Positions 27,798 to 36,700 of a stretch of 64,000 nt of DNA are shown piece after piece. Position 1 is the stretch's first letter, and every line of letters begins with the position of its first letter. The DNA comes from Corallochytrium limacisporum (taxonomy: Eukaryota > Opisthokonta). The notes beneath the pieces are model-generated. The model was not told where the DNA came from and searched no databases. It worked only from the letters and a program-made list of their open reading frames with translations. Location of the stretch: contig PDIP01000122.1 in NCBI GenBank assembly GCA_002811645.1, positions 183,962-247,961 on the forward strand. The letters run 5' to 3'. A program made the position numbers and the translations under genes.

Positions 27798-28769
27798 ATG
27801 TTCTCCGCGCTCTCTAAACAGATCCTGACCGCAGTGGGAGCGGAGCACCAGGACACTTTTGTCGTGCTTGGTGCTGCCGCCCTGACTGGTCTGGTCGCAT
27901 ATTATGGTTTGAAGGTCCTGGGTTTCGTGTGGACCTGGTACCTGCGCCCCGGCAAGGATCTCCGCAAGTATGGCGGATACGCCTTGGTCACTGGCGCTAC
28001 CGATGGCATTGGTCTCGCCTACGCTAACGAATTCGCACGCATGGGCTACAATCTGGTCCTGGTCAGCCGTACCCAGAGTAAGCTGGACGCATGCCAGAAG
28101 GACATTGAAAGCAAGCACGGCGTCAAGGTCGAGACTGTTGCCTTCGACTTCTCGGACACTTCTCTCGATTACAACAAGGACCTGGGTGACAAGGTCAAGG
28201 GCCTCGACATTGGTGTGCTTGTAAACAACGTTGGCATGTCACACAGCTACCCGGAGTACGTCAAGGACATCTCCGCCGAGGAGCACGAACGCATGGTGCG
28301 CGTCAACGTCGACTCTGCTGTGCTAACCACTCATGTATTCCTGCCGAGAATGATTGAGCGCAAGAAAGGACTGATCTTGAACCTCAGCTCTTACTCTGCT
28401 AACCAACCGACGCCGTTCCTGTCCACCTACGCCGCCAGCAAGACCTTCCTCGACTTCTGGAGCAGAGCTCTCAGCGTCGAATGCGAAGGTACCGGCGTCG
28501 AAGTCCAGAGTGTTCTGCCCGCTTTTGTGGCCACCAAACTGTCCAAGATGCGCCCGTCCTTGCTTTCGCCCAAGCCTGAGGTCTATGTGCGTACTCAGCT
28601 CGCCACCGTGGGCTACGAGAACCGTACCTTTGGATACCCCCTGCATGCCATTCAGGCATGGGTCAGCGACAGTTTGCCCGGTGCCCAGACGGTCCTCGTG
28701 AACCAGGTCAAGGCTCTGCGTGCCAAGGCTCTAAAGCGCAAGGCTGAGAAGGCTGCCAAGTCGAAGTGA
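27798..28769 (+). CDS. Very-long-chain 3-oxoacyl-CoA reductase (HSD17B12/KAR type)
   Basis: A 323-residue short-chain dehydrogenase of the ER that carries out the NADPH-dependent second step of very-long-chain fatty acid elongation. An N-terminal hydrophobic helix (about residues 20-45) anchors it. The Rossmann nucleotide motif TGATDGIG follows, then NNVG, an NLSSYSA segment with the catalytic Ser region, and the catalytic YAASK. The C terminus is Lys-rich (KRKAEKAAKSK), as is usual for ER-retained members. The frame extends nine codons upstream to a GTG, but the ATG at 27798 (MFSALSKQ) is the better start. It converges with ENGase, only 75 bases apart. Distinguishing it from other hydroxysteroid dehydrogenases of the same clade needs a tree. 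Confidence 0.9.
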   Translation: MFSALSKQILTAVGAEHQDTFVVLGAAALTGLVAYYGLKVLGFVWTWYLRPGKDLRKYGGYALVTGATDGIGLAYANEFARMGYNLVLVSRTQSKLDACQKDIESKHGVKVETVAFDFSDTSLDYNKDLGDKVKGLDIGVLVNNVGMSHSYPEYVKDISAEEHERMVRVNVDSAVLTTHVFLPRMIERKKGLILNLSSYSANQPTPFLSTYAASKTFLDFWSRALSVECEGTGVEVQSVLPAFVATKLSKMRPSLLSPKPEVYVRTQLATVGYENRTFGYPLHAIQAWVSDSLPGAQTVLVNQVKALRAKALKRKAEKAAKSK

Positions 28770-28844
28770 AGGTAAGCGGTTATGTACATTCTCGGATCAG
28801 GTTTATCTCGAATATATAGTCTTCTACATTCTTCTTTTAGTCAT

Positions 28845-31712
28845 TCACTCACTCTTGACATGCTCCTCGGCAGCCACCGATTCGTGACCGTTCAGGTACC
28901 GGATGTGAATCCGTACAGAGCATTGTGTGCTGCTTATGTTGATTTTCGATGGATCCAAGAGGATGCCTGAGCGATACGTCCGACCGACAAATCGATCAGC
29001 CACGTAGACATCGCATGATGACACGAAACGTTCTGCGTCAATCAAAACCTCGTCCTTTCCCTCGTCCCAAAATCGCCAGGTGATCGCAAGCAGACGCTTG
29101 CCGAGCCTTAGCCGAAGGTCCCTGACTGATATGCGTGCGATCAGTTCGGCTGTCGGTCCGAGGTATGCCATACTCACTCGGCCTAGCCAGGCGATTGGCA
29201 AAGGAAGATGGGTAGCCGAGTCCTCATTGTAGCCAGGGTCGGCAGCAACCATACCAATGCGAGCGCACCCGAAGCGGATCTCTTCCAACCGCAAGTTTGC
29301 ATTCGCAGGTCCACGACCACCACACTGCAGCTCTGGAGTAAGTTTGAAACTAAACACTTCATATCCACTAGTCGGTTCAGTTTCACCCATGTTGACCCAC
29401 CTGTGGCGACTCTCTCCGCTGTTGGTGACTTCAGGGTAGACAGTATCGATATGCGCCGTCGTGGTGGCGCTCTTGGGAACCCCGGTGGAATCGTCACCAT
29501 TTTTGTGGTGCTCGCAGCGCAGCATAACATAAGGCGGGCGCCTATCCTTGATACAGAGAACCAAAAACGGAACTAGTTGGTCCTCAGGCTGTGTCTTTAC
29601 TGCAACTCGGAGAAGAAGGTCAAAGCGCGAGTCAAGCACGATGCGTGTGCTCAGTAGAGGACACACAATCTGACCATCCTCACCAAGGACCATGTCCAAA
29701 AGTTCCTTGCGCTTCACCAGGGCATTCCGGGCTTTGGCGTCTGGTTGGGCCTTCAGCACCAGAGCTAATCCAACACCGCCATCAAAGGCATGAGTCGGGT
29801 CATGGCACAATTCCACATCCATCTTGAGCTGGTCAAGAGACTGTGAACCAATAGCAATCACGTAACCCTTTCTCCAGTCTGGTTGTAAGGCTACGTCATT
29901 CATGTCAAAGTACACGTCGCTCAGGATCAAACTTCCATTGACATGATACGCTAATCCATAGCCTGCACAAAAGTTGGTGTCCCACATGCTCGACTCACCA
30001 GTCATTAACAGAGTACGCTGTGGTCTATAGGGCGCCGTTGCAGCCCATATACGCTCTTCCTTACTGTGGAATGTCGGTAGACTTGAGGTGAAATGTTTAG
30101 CATTCTGTAGACGCTTTCGTGGGGTCTGCTCATAGGTCCAACCGGGCGCAAAGAGAGCGATCGGCATCCTCAGAGGCGCCACACGCTGCATGCGTTGTAC
30201 CGTGCCCTGGATGCCACCAGACCCACTCTGCCGGCCCCAGACGTCGACGCCCACCAAGCATAAGACACCATCATCGTGGCATCGCTGTTGTGAGACAAGC
30301 AGATCCTGGTTGCTCCAAGCGTAGTTAATGAATAGGCACGATGACTCACGCGCCATAGGCTGATTCGCCCCGCATGCGCGGTTGGCGTAGCGAACTAAAC
30401 CATTGATACCAATGCTGTCATACCAAATAACTGAGGGAATCGGAACCTCAGCCTTGTCCTTCGTACTGGTGATGGCGTCGAGACCAGCCTTCTTCATACC
30501 TTCTCTGAGCAGTCGTACAAAGTGGGGAATGTATACAGCTTCTGCCGGCGTCACCGCGCATTCAAAATTTAAGAGCCAGCCCTCAAACTCACGGTCTTTC
30601 GCCATGCAGACAAGACCATCAATAAAGGCAATGGGACTATAACGCCGGTCGCCGCCGGTAAACTTGCCCTGTTCCGCAATCCCCTGTAAAGATGTCTCCC
30701 CCAAGTGTTCTGCAACATCCTTTAGTACGGACAAAAACCATCGACGGTCCTTATCGAATTCAAACATCACAGTACCATAGCATCGCGTTCCATTTGCGTG
30801 GCATGCTCTGATCCAACTCAGCGGTGGGGGACATACAATGTGGTGGCTAAAGTACATGAAGATACCCACACTTTCCCAGTGCCACAATACGTAGTCATTG
30901 CTGCATCCAGTAGAGATGCCTTCTCTGCGATCTCGTCGGTAGTTATTGGCCAAATCGTGGCAAATGGCATGCCCGCACAGATAGTCCACGAACGGGCTCC
31001 CTTTCTTCGTCGGCGCCATTGGACGAGTTGCACCCACACGGGGTCTCACGAGGCGCTTCCCTAAGACTTCGTCGAGAGCGATTTCGAAGGTGTTATGTGT
31101 CATTGAATCCTGGGGCTTTAGGATAGCTTCCGAGTCCAAGGGACGACACGAGTATGCTGCATCCGCCAGCGGACAATACTTTTTTCCAGACTGGTTCAGG
31201 CCGAGTACCATATTGGCCGCAATTTCACTACATGTGACACCATCACAGCTGCAGCTGCGACTGTCATCATCGCCAGACAGTATTTTCAAATAGTTCTTTT
31301 GAATAGTTGACCAAGCATCTAAGCTATCCCGCCTCAGAGTCAATGGAGTCGGCAAGGCACTATCAGGTTCACTGTCCTTAAAAGTCTCCTGCGATGCTGA
31401 TTCCTGGCCACCAAAGGGAGCAGTGTTCCTTGCATTTATTGCTTTGTTGACACGCTTCTTGTAATCTGCGCTAGGCCCCCTGTAACGCTCTTTATCCTGC
31501 TGTCGTTTCAACCGTTTTTCAATAGATCTGCGCACTGAATAACTGTAAAGCAGTCTTAAGGTCACCAGGGTAACAATACCAAGAAGAATCGGACCACCGT
31601 GCAACTCCCACAGCTGCTTTGCAGTATACAGATAGGGTTTAATCACATCTAAATACGGGTCATACCATTCTCTGACTTCGGTTGAGACCGAGTGATGCTC
31701 CCAACGACTCAT
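28845..31712 (-). CDS. Endo-beta-N-acetylglucosaminidase (GH85, ENGase) with N-terminal membrane anchor
   Basis: A 955-residue glycoside hydrolase family 85 enzyme, which cleaves the chitobiose core of N-glycans. In most eukaryotes it is cytosolic and clears glycans released from degraded glycoproteins. GH85 hallmarks: MYFSHHIVCPPPLSWIRACH (287-306), a YGTVMFEF strand, GWLLNFEC with the catalytic pair Asn382 and Glu384 (usual motif N-I-E-N; here N-F-E-C), and SVIWYDS (427-433). A hydrophobic helix at about residues 40-57 is followed by RRSIEKRLKRQ, predicting a membrane anchor with the catalytic part in the cytosol. A Cys-rich insert lies at about 152-190. The ATG start is preceded by a start-stop element 22 bases upstream. 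It converges with the reductase gene and diverges from TMEM164. Confidence 0.88.
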   Translation of the reverse strand: MSRWEHHSVSTEVREWYDPYLDVIKPYLYTAKQLWELHGGPILLGIVTLVTLRLLYSYSVRRSIEKRLKRQQDKERYRGPSADYKKRVNKAINARNTAPFGGQESASQETFKDSEPDSALPTPLTLRRDSLDAWSTIQKNYLKILSGDDDSRSCSCDGVTCSEIAANMVLGLNQSGKKYCPLADAAYSCRPLDSEAILKPQDSMTHNTFEIALDEVLGKRLVRPRVGATRPMAPTKKGSPFVDYLCGHAICHDLANNYRRDRREGISTGCSNDYVLWHWESVGIFMYFSHHIVCPPPLSWIRACHANGTRCYGTVMFEFDKDRRWFLSVLKDVAEHLGETSLQGIAEQGKFTGGDRRYSPIAFIDGLVCMAKDREFEGWLLNFECAVTPAEAVYIPHFVRLLREGMKKAGLDAITSTKDKAEVPIPSVIWYDSIGINGLVRYANRACGANQPMARESSCLFINYAWSNQDLLVSQQRCHDDGVLCLVGVDVWGRQSGSGGIQGTVQRMQRVAPLRMPIALFAPGWTYEQTPRKRLQNAKHFTSSLPTFHSKEERIWAATAPYRPQRTLLMTGESSMWDTNFCAGYGLAYHVNGSLILSDVYFDMNDVALQPDWRKGYVIAIGSQSLDQLKMDVELCHDPTHAFDGGVGLALVLKAQPDAKARNALVKRKELLDMVLGEDGQIVCPLLSTRIVLDSRFDLLLRVAVKTQPEDQLVPFLVLCIKDRRPPYVMLRCEHHKNGDDSTGVPKSATTTAHIDTVYPEVTNSGESRHRWVNMGETEPTSGYEVFSFKLTPELQCGGRGPANANLRLEEIRFGCARIGMVAADPGYNEDSATHLPLPIAWLGRVSMAYLGPTAELIARISVRDLRLRLGKRLLAITWRFWDEGKDEVLIDAERFVSSCDVYVADRFVGRTYRSGILLDPSKINISSTQCSVRIHIRYLNGHESVAAEEHVKSE

Positions 31713-31734
31713 TTTTCCAGTTCGCTGTAAAGAT

Positions 31735-31740
31735 CTACAT
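31735..31740 (-). promoter_or_regulatory. Start-stop element (ATG TAG) before ENGase
   Basis: On the minus strand, ATG followed at once by TAG, with 22 bases to the ENGase ATG. Start-stop elements of this kind stall ribosomes in other eukaryotes; here this is inferred from position only. Confidence 0.55.
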
Positions 31741-32647
31741 CTGGCGTTTGTCTTTTCTTCGGAATAGTAACCGCTTGCAAAACATCCTCATCCATTACAC
31801 ACACCACATACACCCAGAACACTTACGAAACATGCGTGTCACAAAGACCTTTTAGTGCTGTGCGATACTCAAAATAAAATGTCAAGATATCCTACTTGGG
31901 TTTCCAAGCGTTGCGCTGCATTGCCCGCCAGGAGACTATACTCGGGTCTCCACCATGACCTACCAACAACAGTCACCTGGGTGAGAAAAATGGACCCCGG
32001 ACCCCATGATTGCGCGAGTAAATAGACTCCCATTTCAGGTTACGAAATTCCAAGATTTTGTAGCTTCGCCTGTGTGAGGGGGGTGAGCCCGTGTGAGTTG
32101 CTATTCGTGAAGGACCCATTCCCGGTTAGTTGCATTAACACCGAGTTGTCTGGGTTTTCCCGATTTCCTCGGACTGGCTTTTTCTGTTTTTGTGGAACCG
32201 ACGATCTGGCTCCACCACTGCCTGAATACTGATATTCCAGCGGCGGGGGATTGAGCCAGGTGGGAAAGTACCCCGTTCGGACCCCCCTCGCGATGGGTGG
32301 GGGCCAAGCTGGAGTGGACAAAGTTGCGCGGAACGGCCCCCCCCCCCGGGGGGGGGGGAGTTGGCAAGGCGGGGGAGGAGGGGAGATCTGTCTGGCCAGG
32401 ACATATGCAGTGCCGTTCAGAGTTCGCCGAGTTTGTCACTGCGCTCGTGGCACACGACGGGCCTTTAGCATGTGAAATGATAGTGTTGCGTATTACCGCG
32501 AACTTCGGCAAATGCGGGCCGGCATGGTCGACTTGGAAGGTATTGAACGGTTCACTGATATATGGTGCAATCTGGCTCGATTTCACTAGAATGTGCGGGT
32601 TGGGCTCTTTTCTTAGGTAAACAACAATACGAACCAAGCGGGGAGGA
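31741..32647. other. Divergent promoter region of ENGase and the TMEM164-like gene
   Basis: About 900 bases between two genes reading outwards. Its centre holds a perfect C11G11 palindrome (32337-32358) within G-rich sequence. Minus-strand frames at 32101-32715 are open but Pro/Ser/Arg-rich and overlap the TMEM164 coding start, so they are not taken as genes. Confidence 0.5.
32337..32358. repeat. C11G11 palindrome
   Basis: Eleven C followed directly by eleven G: a perfect self-complementary 22-mer. It lies between two divergent genes and is the cleanest of a family of C-run/G-run tracts in intergenic DNA here. Confidence 0.9.
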
Positions 32648-32665
32648 ATGAGCAGAGCACCATGA
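32648..32665 (+). promoter_or_regulatory. Five-codon upstream ORF overlapping the TMEM164-like start (ATGA)
   Basis: ATG AGC AGA GCA CCA TGA. Its TGA shares bases with the main ATG at 32662, so ribosomes ending here sit on the main start. Confidence 0.6.
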
Positions 32666-33642
32666 CGGAATTTTGGCCGGGACAGGATAAGTACTACATC
32701 CCGTGGTATATCCAAATTATTGATCTGCTGATTGTTAATTTAATTCTAGTACCGGGTGCATTGTACACGCTGACGAAGATCAATGCTAAGGAACCGTTTC
32801 CGAAGAAGCCACTCCGGCCCCTGTACGCAATTGAAAAGTTTGCGACAGGTCTGCTGTGTGTTGGATTTGCTGCGCAGTCCGTGTACAAGTTCCTTAAGAG
32901 TCCAGTTTTTATGGTTAATATGCTGTACCCATGCCATTTGATCAGCACCCTTTTCTTGTACTGCGTTTACATTCGAGATTCTAACTACCCTTTGGCTTGC
33001 AAGCTCTTCAATGTGGTGGCACGAATGGGATTCTACACATTCGTAGCAATGGTTGTACCGGATACAAACGATATTGAGTTCCTTTTGCAGCTAGAGGTGT
33101 TCTGGATCCACCATATTACCCTGCTGATTCTGCCTATGACTCTTGTGTGGTTCCGGGCCTTTGACTATCGCGTTGAGTGGGACTACCTGCACTTAGCCAT
33201 GTATGCTATGACCATCTGGTGCTACAATGTGCAGCTTCCTGTCGGCTGGCTCACCGACATGAATGTGAACTACATGATGTACCCGCCGCCGAAACCTGGA
33301 TTCGTCCAGGGCACTCCATACTACCGTTACATAATCATCCCGGGCCTTGTACTCATGACCTTCCTCACGGACCGTCTGATTGCCTTTTCGCTTGGCATGG
33401 AAAAGGCTGCTTTCCATAACGTCGGCAAGCCCGCACCGCAGGAACAGGAGCCTGGCAAGCTCGATCTGCATATCCACGACCAAAATGGCAAGTTATCCGG
33501 CGGATCATCCACAACATCACCGGCAAGGAAGGTTTCGCCGAAGACGCCGACCATCAACGGACGGACAGTCAACGCAACGGACACTGCCAGCCCCGGTATC
33601 ATAACACGGACGCGGTCCCACTCGCGTGCCAAGCGGGATTGA
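32662..33642 (+). CDS. TMEM164-like acyltransferase, multispanning membrane protein
   Basis: A 326-residue protein with about seven membrane helices over residues 15-260 and a polar, Ser/Thr/Lys-rich C-terminal tail of about 65 residues. The layout and two motifs match TMEM164: a Cys-His pair in NMLYPCHL (Cys91, His92) and FWIHH (His150, His151). Human TMEM164 is reported to be a Cys-dependent acyltransferase that makes arachidonoyl ether phospholipids linked to ferroptosis. The motifs are by eye, so the activity is inferred. The ATG start follows a five-codon upstream ORF whose stop overlaps it. The gene faces Tra1 tail to tail, about 145 bases apart. Confidence 0.75.
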   Translation: MTEFWPGQDKYYIPWYIQIIDLLIVNLILVPGALYTLTKINAKEPFPKKPLRPLYAIEKFATGLLCVGFAAQSVYKFLKSPVFMVNMLYPCHLISTLFLYCVYIRDSNYPLACKLFNVVARMGFYTFVAMVVPDTNDIEFLLQLEVFWIHHITLLILPMTLVWFRAFDYRVEWDYLHLAMYAMTIWCYNVQLPVGWLTDMNVNYMMYPPPKPGFVQGTPYYRYIIIPGLVLMTFLTDRLIAFSLGMEKAAFHNVGKPAPQEQEPGKLDLHIHDQNGKLSGGSSTTSPARKVSPKTPTINGRTVNATDTASPGIITRTRSHSRAKRD

Positions 33643-33786
33643 AAATCTTTCCCTAGATCACCCAATGTAGTATGTAAAACACTTAAGTTTCTCATTTTAA
33701 GTCTTTTTTCGTTTCAAATTGCTTCTTGTCAAGCTCATAAGATAAGATGCTTGATATTGGTATCTTCTTGTGAAGAGAACTGGGTT

Positions 33787-36700
33787 TTACAACCACGGGT
33801 ACCAGGTCGGGTGCATACAAGCCAGATGCTGTTCCGCCTTTGCCTTGGCCACAAGGTCATCGATGTTCTTGGTGAGAGCCAGCATCTTGTCCGTGTTGCT
33901 TTCGCTTTGGTCAATGGTGACTGCGAGGACAGTCAAACGTTTCATGATTGTCTCTACATTGGTGTCGAGTAGCTTCGGGATCTTAGCCGACTCGTAGTCA
34001 CGCTTTGTTTGCATAATGTGCGGCTGCTGCAGCCAACTGAGGAGATCGTCATGCATGATCACACGCAGTATTGGACCGAAATGTCGCCGTGGATTGTTCA
34101 GAGCATTCGCCACTGACATCATAGCAATATTGCCCGGTCCTTCCAAGCCGTGCTTGCCGAGCATGGTCTCCAGATTGGGTGTTAGACGGAATGGTACAGC
34201 GTCCATACTGTCAAGGACACCGTTGCGGCCAATGTCCTGGTATACTTCGCTAAAGTACACGTCGCTGGTGCGCATGCTGAAGTTGACCGTATGCAGGTTG
34301 CGATGACCAATCTGCAGAACGTACGCCATCAAGCTGGCAGTCATGAAGTTCTTGACGAACGACTGTCGCCATTGGAAGAAGTCCTGTGCAGAGGGATGAA
34401 CCTGCATGACATGATGCAGCATCAGGGTGTCCGGGACATGATCTTTTCTGATCTGCCGGTACAACTCGACGCGCTTGTGCAGGTGCACTTGCTGTGTTTG
34501 GGCCGATTTCACTGCTTTGGGCACGGTTGCTGCAGATCCACCACTGGCAGCGGCACCGCTCGCGGTCGCGGTACCACCGGCAGTTGATGCAGCCTCCGAA
34601 TTATCCTTAGCTTCATTGCCTTGGCACAGCTCCTCGTAGCAACGCATGACGTCGTCGTTGACCTCCTTCCCAACGTTTGCGCAGCGCCGGATCCACACGC
34701 CCTCGAGAGAAGTCATCGAAGGGTCACTGGCAATCAGTCGAGTGTGAGGTGATAGCGTAATCATAGCAGGTGTCGCCAAATGCAGGTCTCGTTTGCGTGT
34801 TTCGGTGGTCCGACCTAGGATTTCGTTGACAAAGGTAAACAGTTGACCAAAGCGCTCCTCACCGCGACCGTGACGGCTTGATGTGCCGTGCTGCACAAGG
34901 TACGCATACGTTCGACCATCACTGCCGCGAATGAGCAGACGCCGATAGGCCGTGGCGTGCTTCTGCACGACGTCCACACGGGGCAGGAACCGTACAATGT
35001 ATACGCTCTCTGACATCTTGTTGCGATTCAGCATGTACTCACCAGGAATTAGCAATTCACTGTGCTGATACTCCGCAAGGAATCGACTAATGTCCCGCAA
35101 ATGCAGCCGGTGGGCCGCAAAGTTGACTTGCTCCTGAATCATCTGTCGCCAGCGGCGCAGCTTGAGCAAAATATCATTGAATTTCAGGTTCTTGTGCGCG
35201 TCCTCCTCGATGAAGTCCTCCTCAAACATCTTCTTGAAGCGCTCCAGGGTTTCGAGCTGCTCCTTTGGTAGGTTGATAGGGAGATTAGTGAGGAAGGTCT
35301 TGTGCAATTTGGTCAAATGAGCCAAAATTTGGCCAGGAACGTGCGATTCGGCGTCCATACTCATGCCCTTGACCGCCTGGCTGAAACTCCGTTGCAGACA
35401 CTCGGTGAGCAGCACCTGTAGATTACGCAAAAGGTCTTCGAGAATGGTGTTCTTGCATTTCATAATGACTGCCTCGATCAAGGTCTCCGTCAGACTTGCA
35501 ATCATGGGATGTACCTTCCGCAAGTCACCCATAATCTCGTTCACCACAGCCACGGCTGTCGGTCGGGGGGTGATGCCATTTGTCTTCTGGGCATTCTTCA
35601 TTTCAAGATACGTGGTGCGAGCGGTAAAGTAGAGGGCCTGTGGATAGTGTCGCGCCACTGACTTCAGAATGTTCTTCATGTACGGTCCCGCGGGTCCGTT
35701 GATGGCGCTCATAAGCTGGACAACCCAAGGTAACCACATGGAAACCGGAAGGTGACCGGCACCAGCCATGAAGGCCTCGCCAACAACGTGGGCCTCGTTC
35801 TGTTGCGGCTTCAGCAAATGACCCGGGGGGCCACTGCTTCCTGATTTTGTCTCGCCACCCTCTGCACCAGGTGTACCCGCCGGTGTTCCAGTCTTTGAAG
35901 CGGAACCACCTGACTTTGCCTCAGCCTGCTGCAACTTGGCTACGGCGGCCATCGCCCCCTGTCCAACTGCCTTGTTACATAGATCGAGAGAGCGCGCAAT
36001 CAGATCCTGCGCACCCTTTGCCTCATCACGGAAGCGAGCAGCGGTTAGGTAGCACATCATTGTGTTTACCGCGAGGGCTATGGTGCCCTTGTTCTGGTAC
36101 ATCAATTCGCAGAACTCGCCCCAACTAGTCCAGGTCTTCGCGGATTCGGCATACATTTGAACACTTACACTGTAGGCCTCCTGGGCTTTGTCGTACTTCT
36201 TCTGGCGGCTCAGGAAGTAGCCTTTGAGCGCGAAGAATTCCGCTCGCTGCAGGGGGGGGAAGTAGTCCAAGTTTGTCGAGTTGATGATGCTGAGTGCTGT
36301 GTTCAGTTCCTGTGTAGTATTGGAATAACACAGAGCATGCTCTCGTAGCTTGAAGAAGGCATCGTTGATTTCTATGTTGGGCAGCTTGTAGATGTTGTGC
36401 AGTCCTTCCAAACAAGCATCAATGAGACCATGCTTCCTTGCAATGTGGGCACTACGGTTGATGGTCCATGCCAATTCATGATAGCCTAGGAATGCGTGGT
36501 TGCCTTCCTGCTGACTTTGCAACGGTTCGAACGCCTCATTGATGAAGTCAAACACGTAGCGACGCCACTTGAAGAGCTCATCCCAGACTTTGAGATCGTC
36601 CCATTTGTTGGGCAAGCGTTCACGCCAGGTTGCCAGAGTGCTCTGTAGTTCGGCCATGGGAGCACGTCCACCGGCCACAATCTGACCAACATGTTGGAGG

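Noticed and set aside
855-33642. A functional ER gene cluster (KDEL receptor, UBE2J, reductase, ENGase, TMEM164)
   Set aside because: The genes lie on both strands with unrelated genes between and separate promoters; ER genes are common, so coincidence is sufficient.
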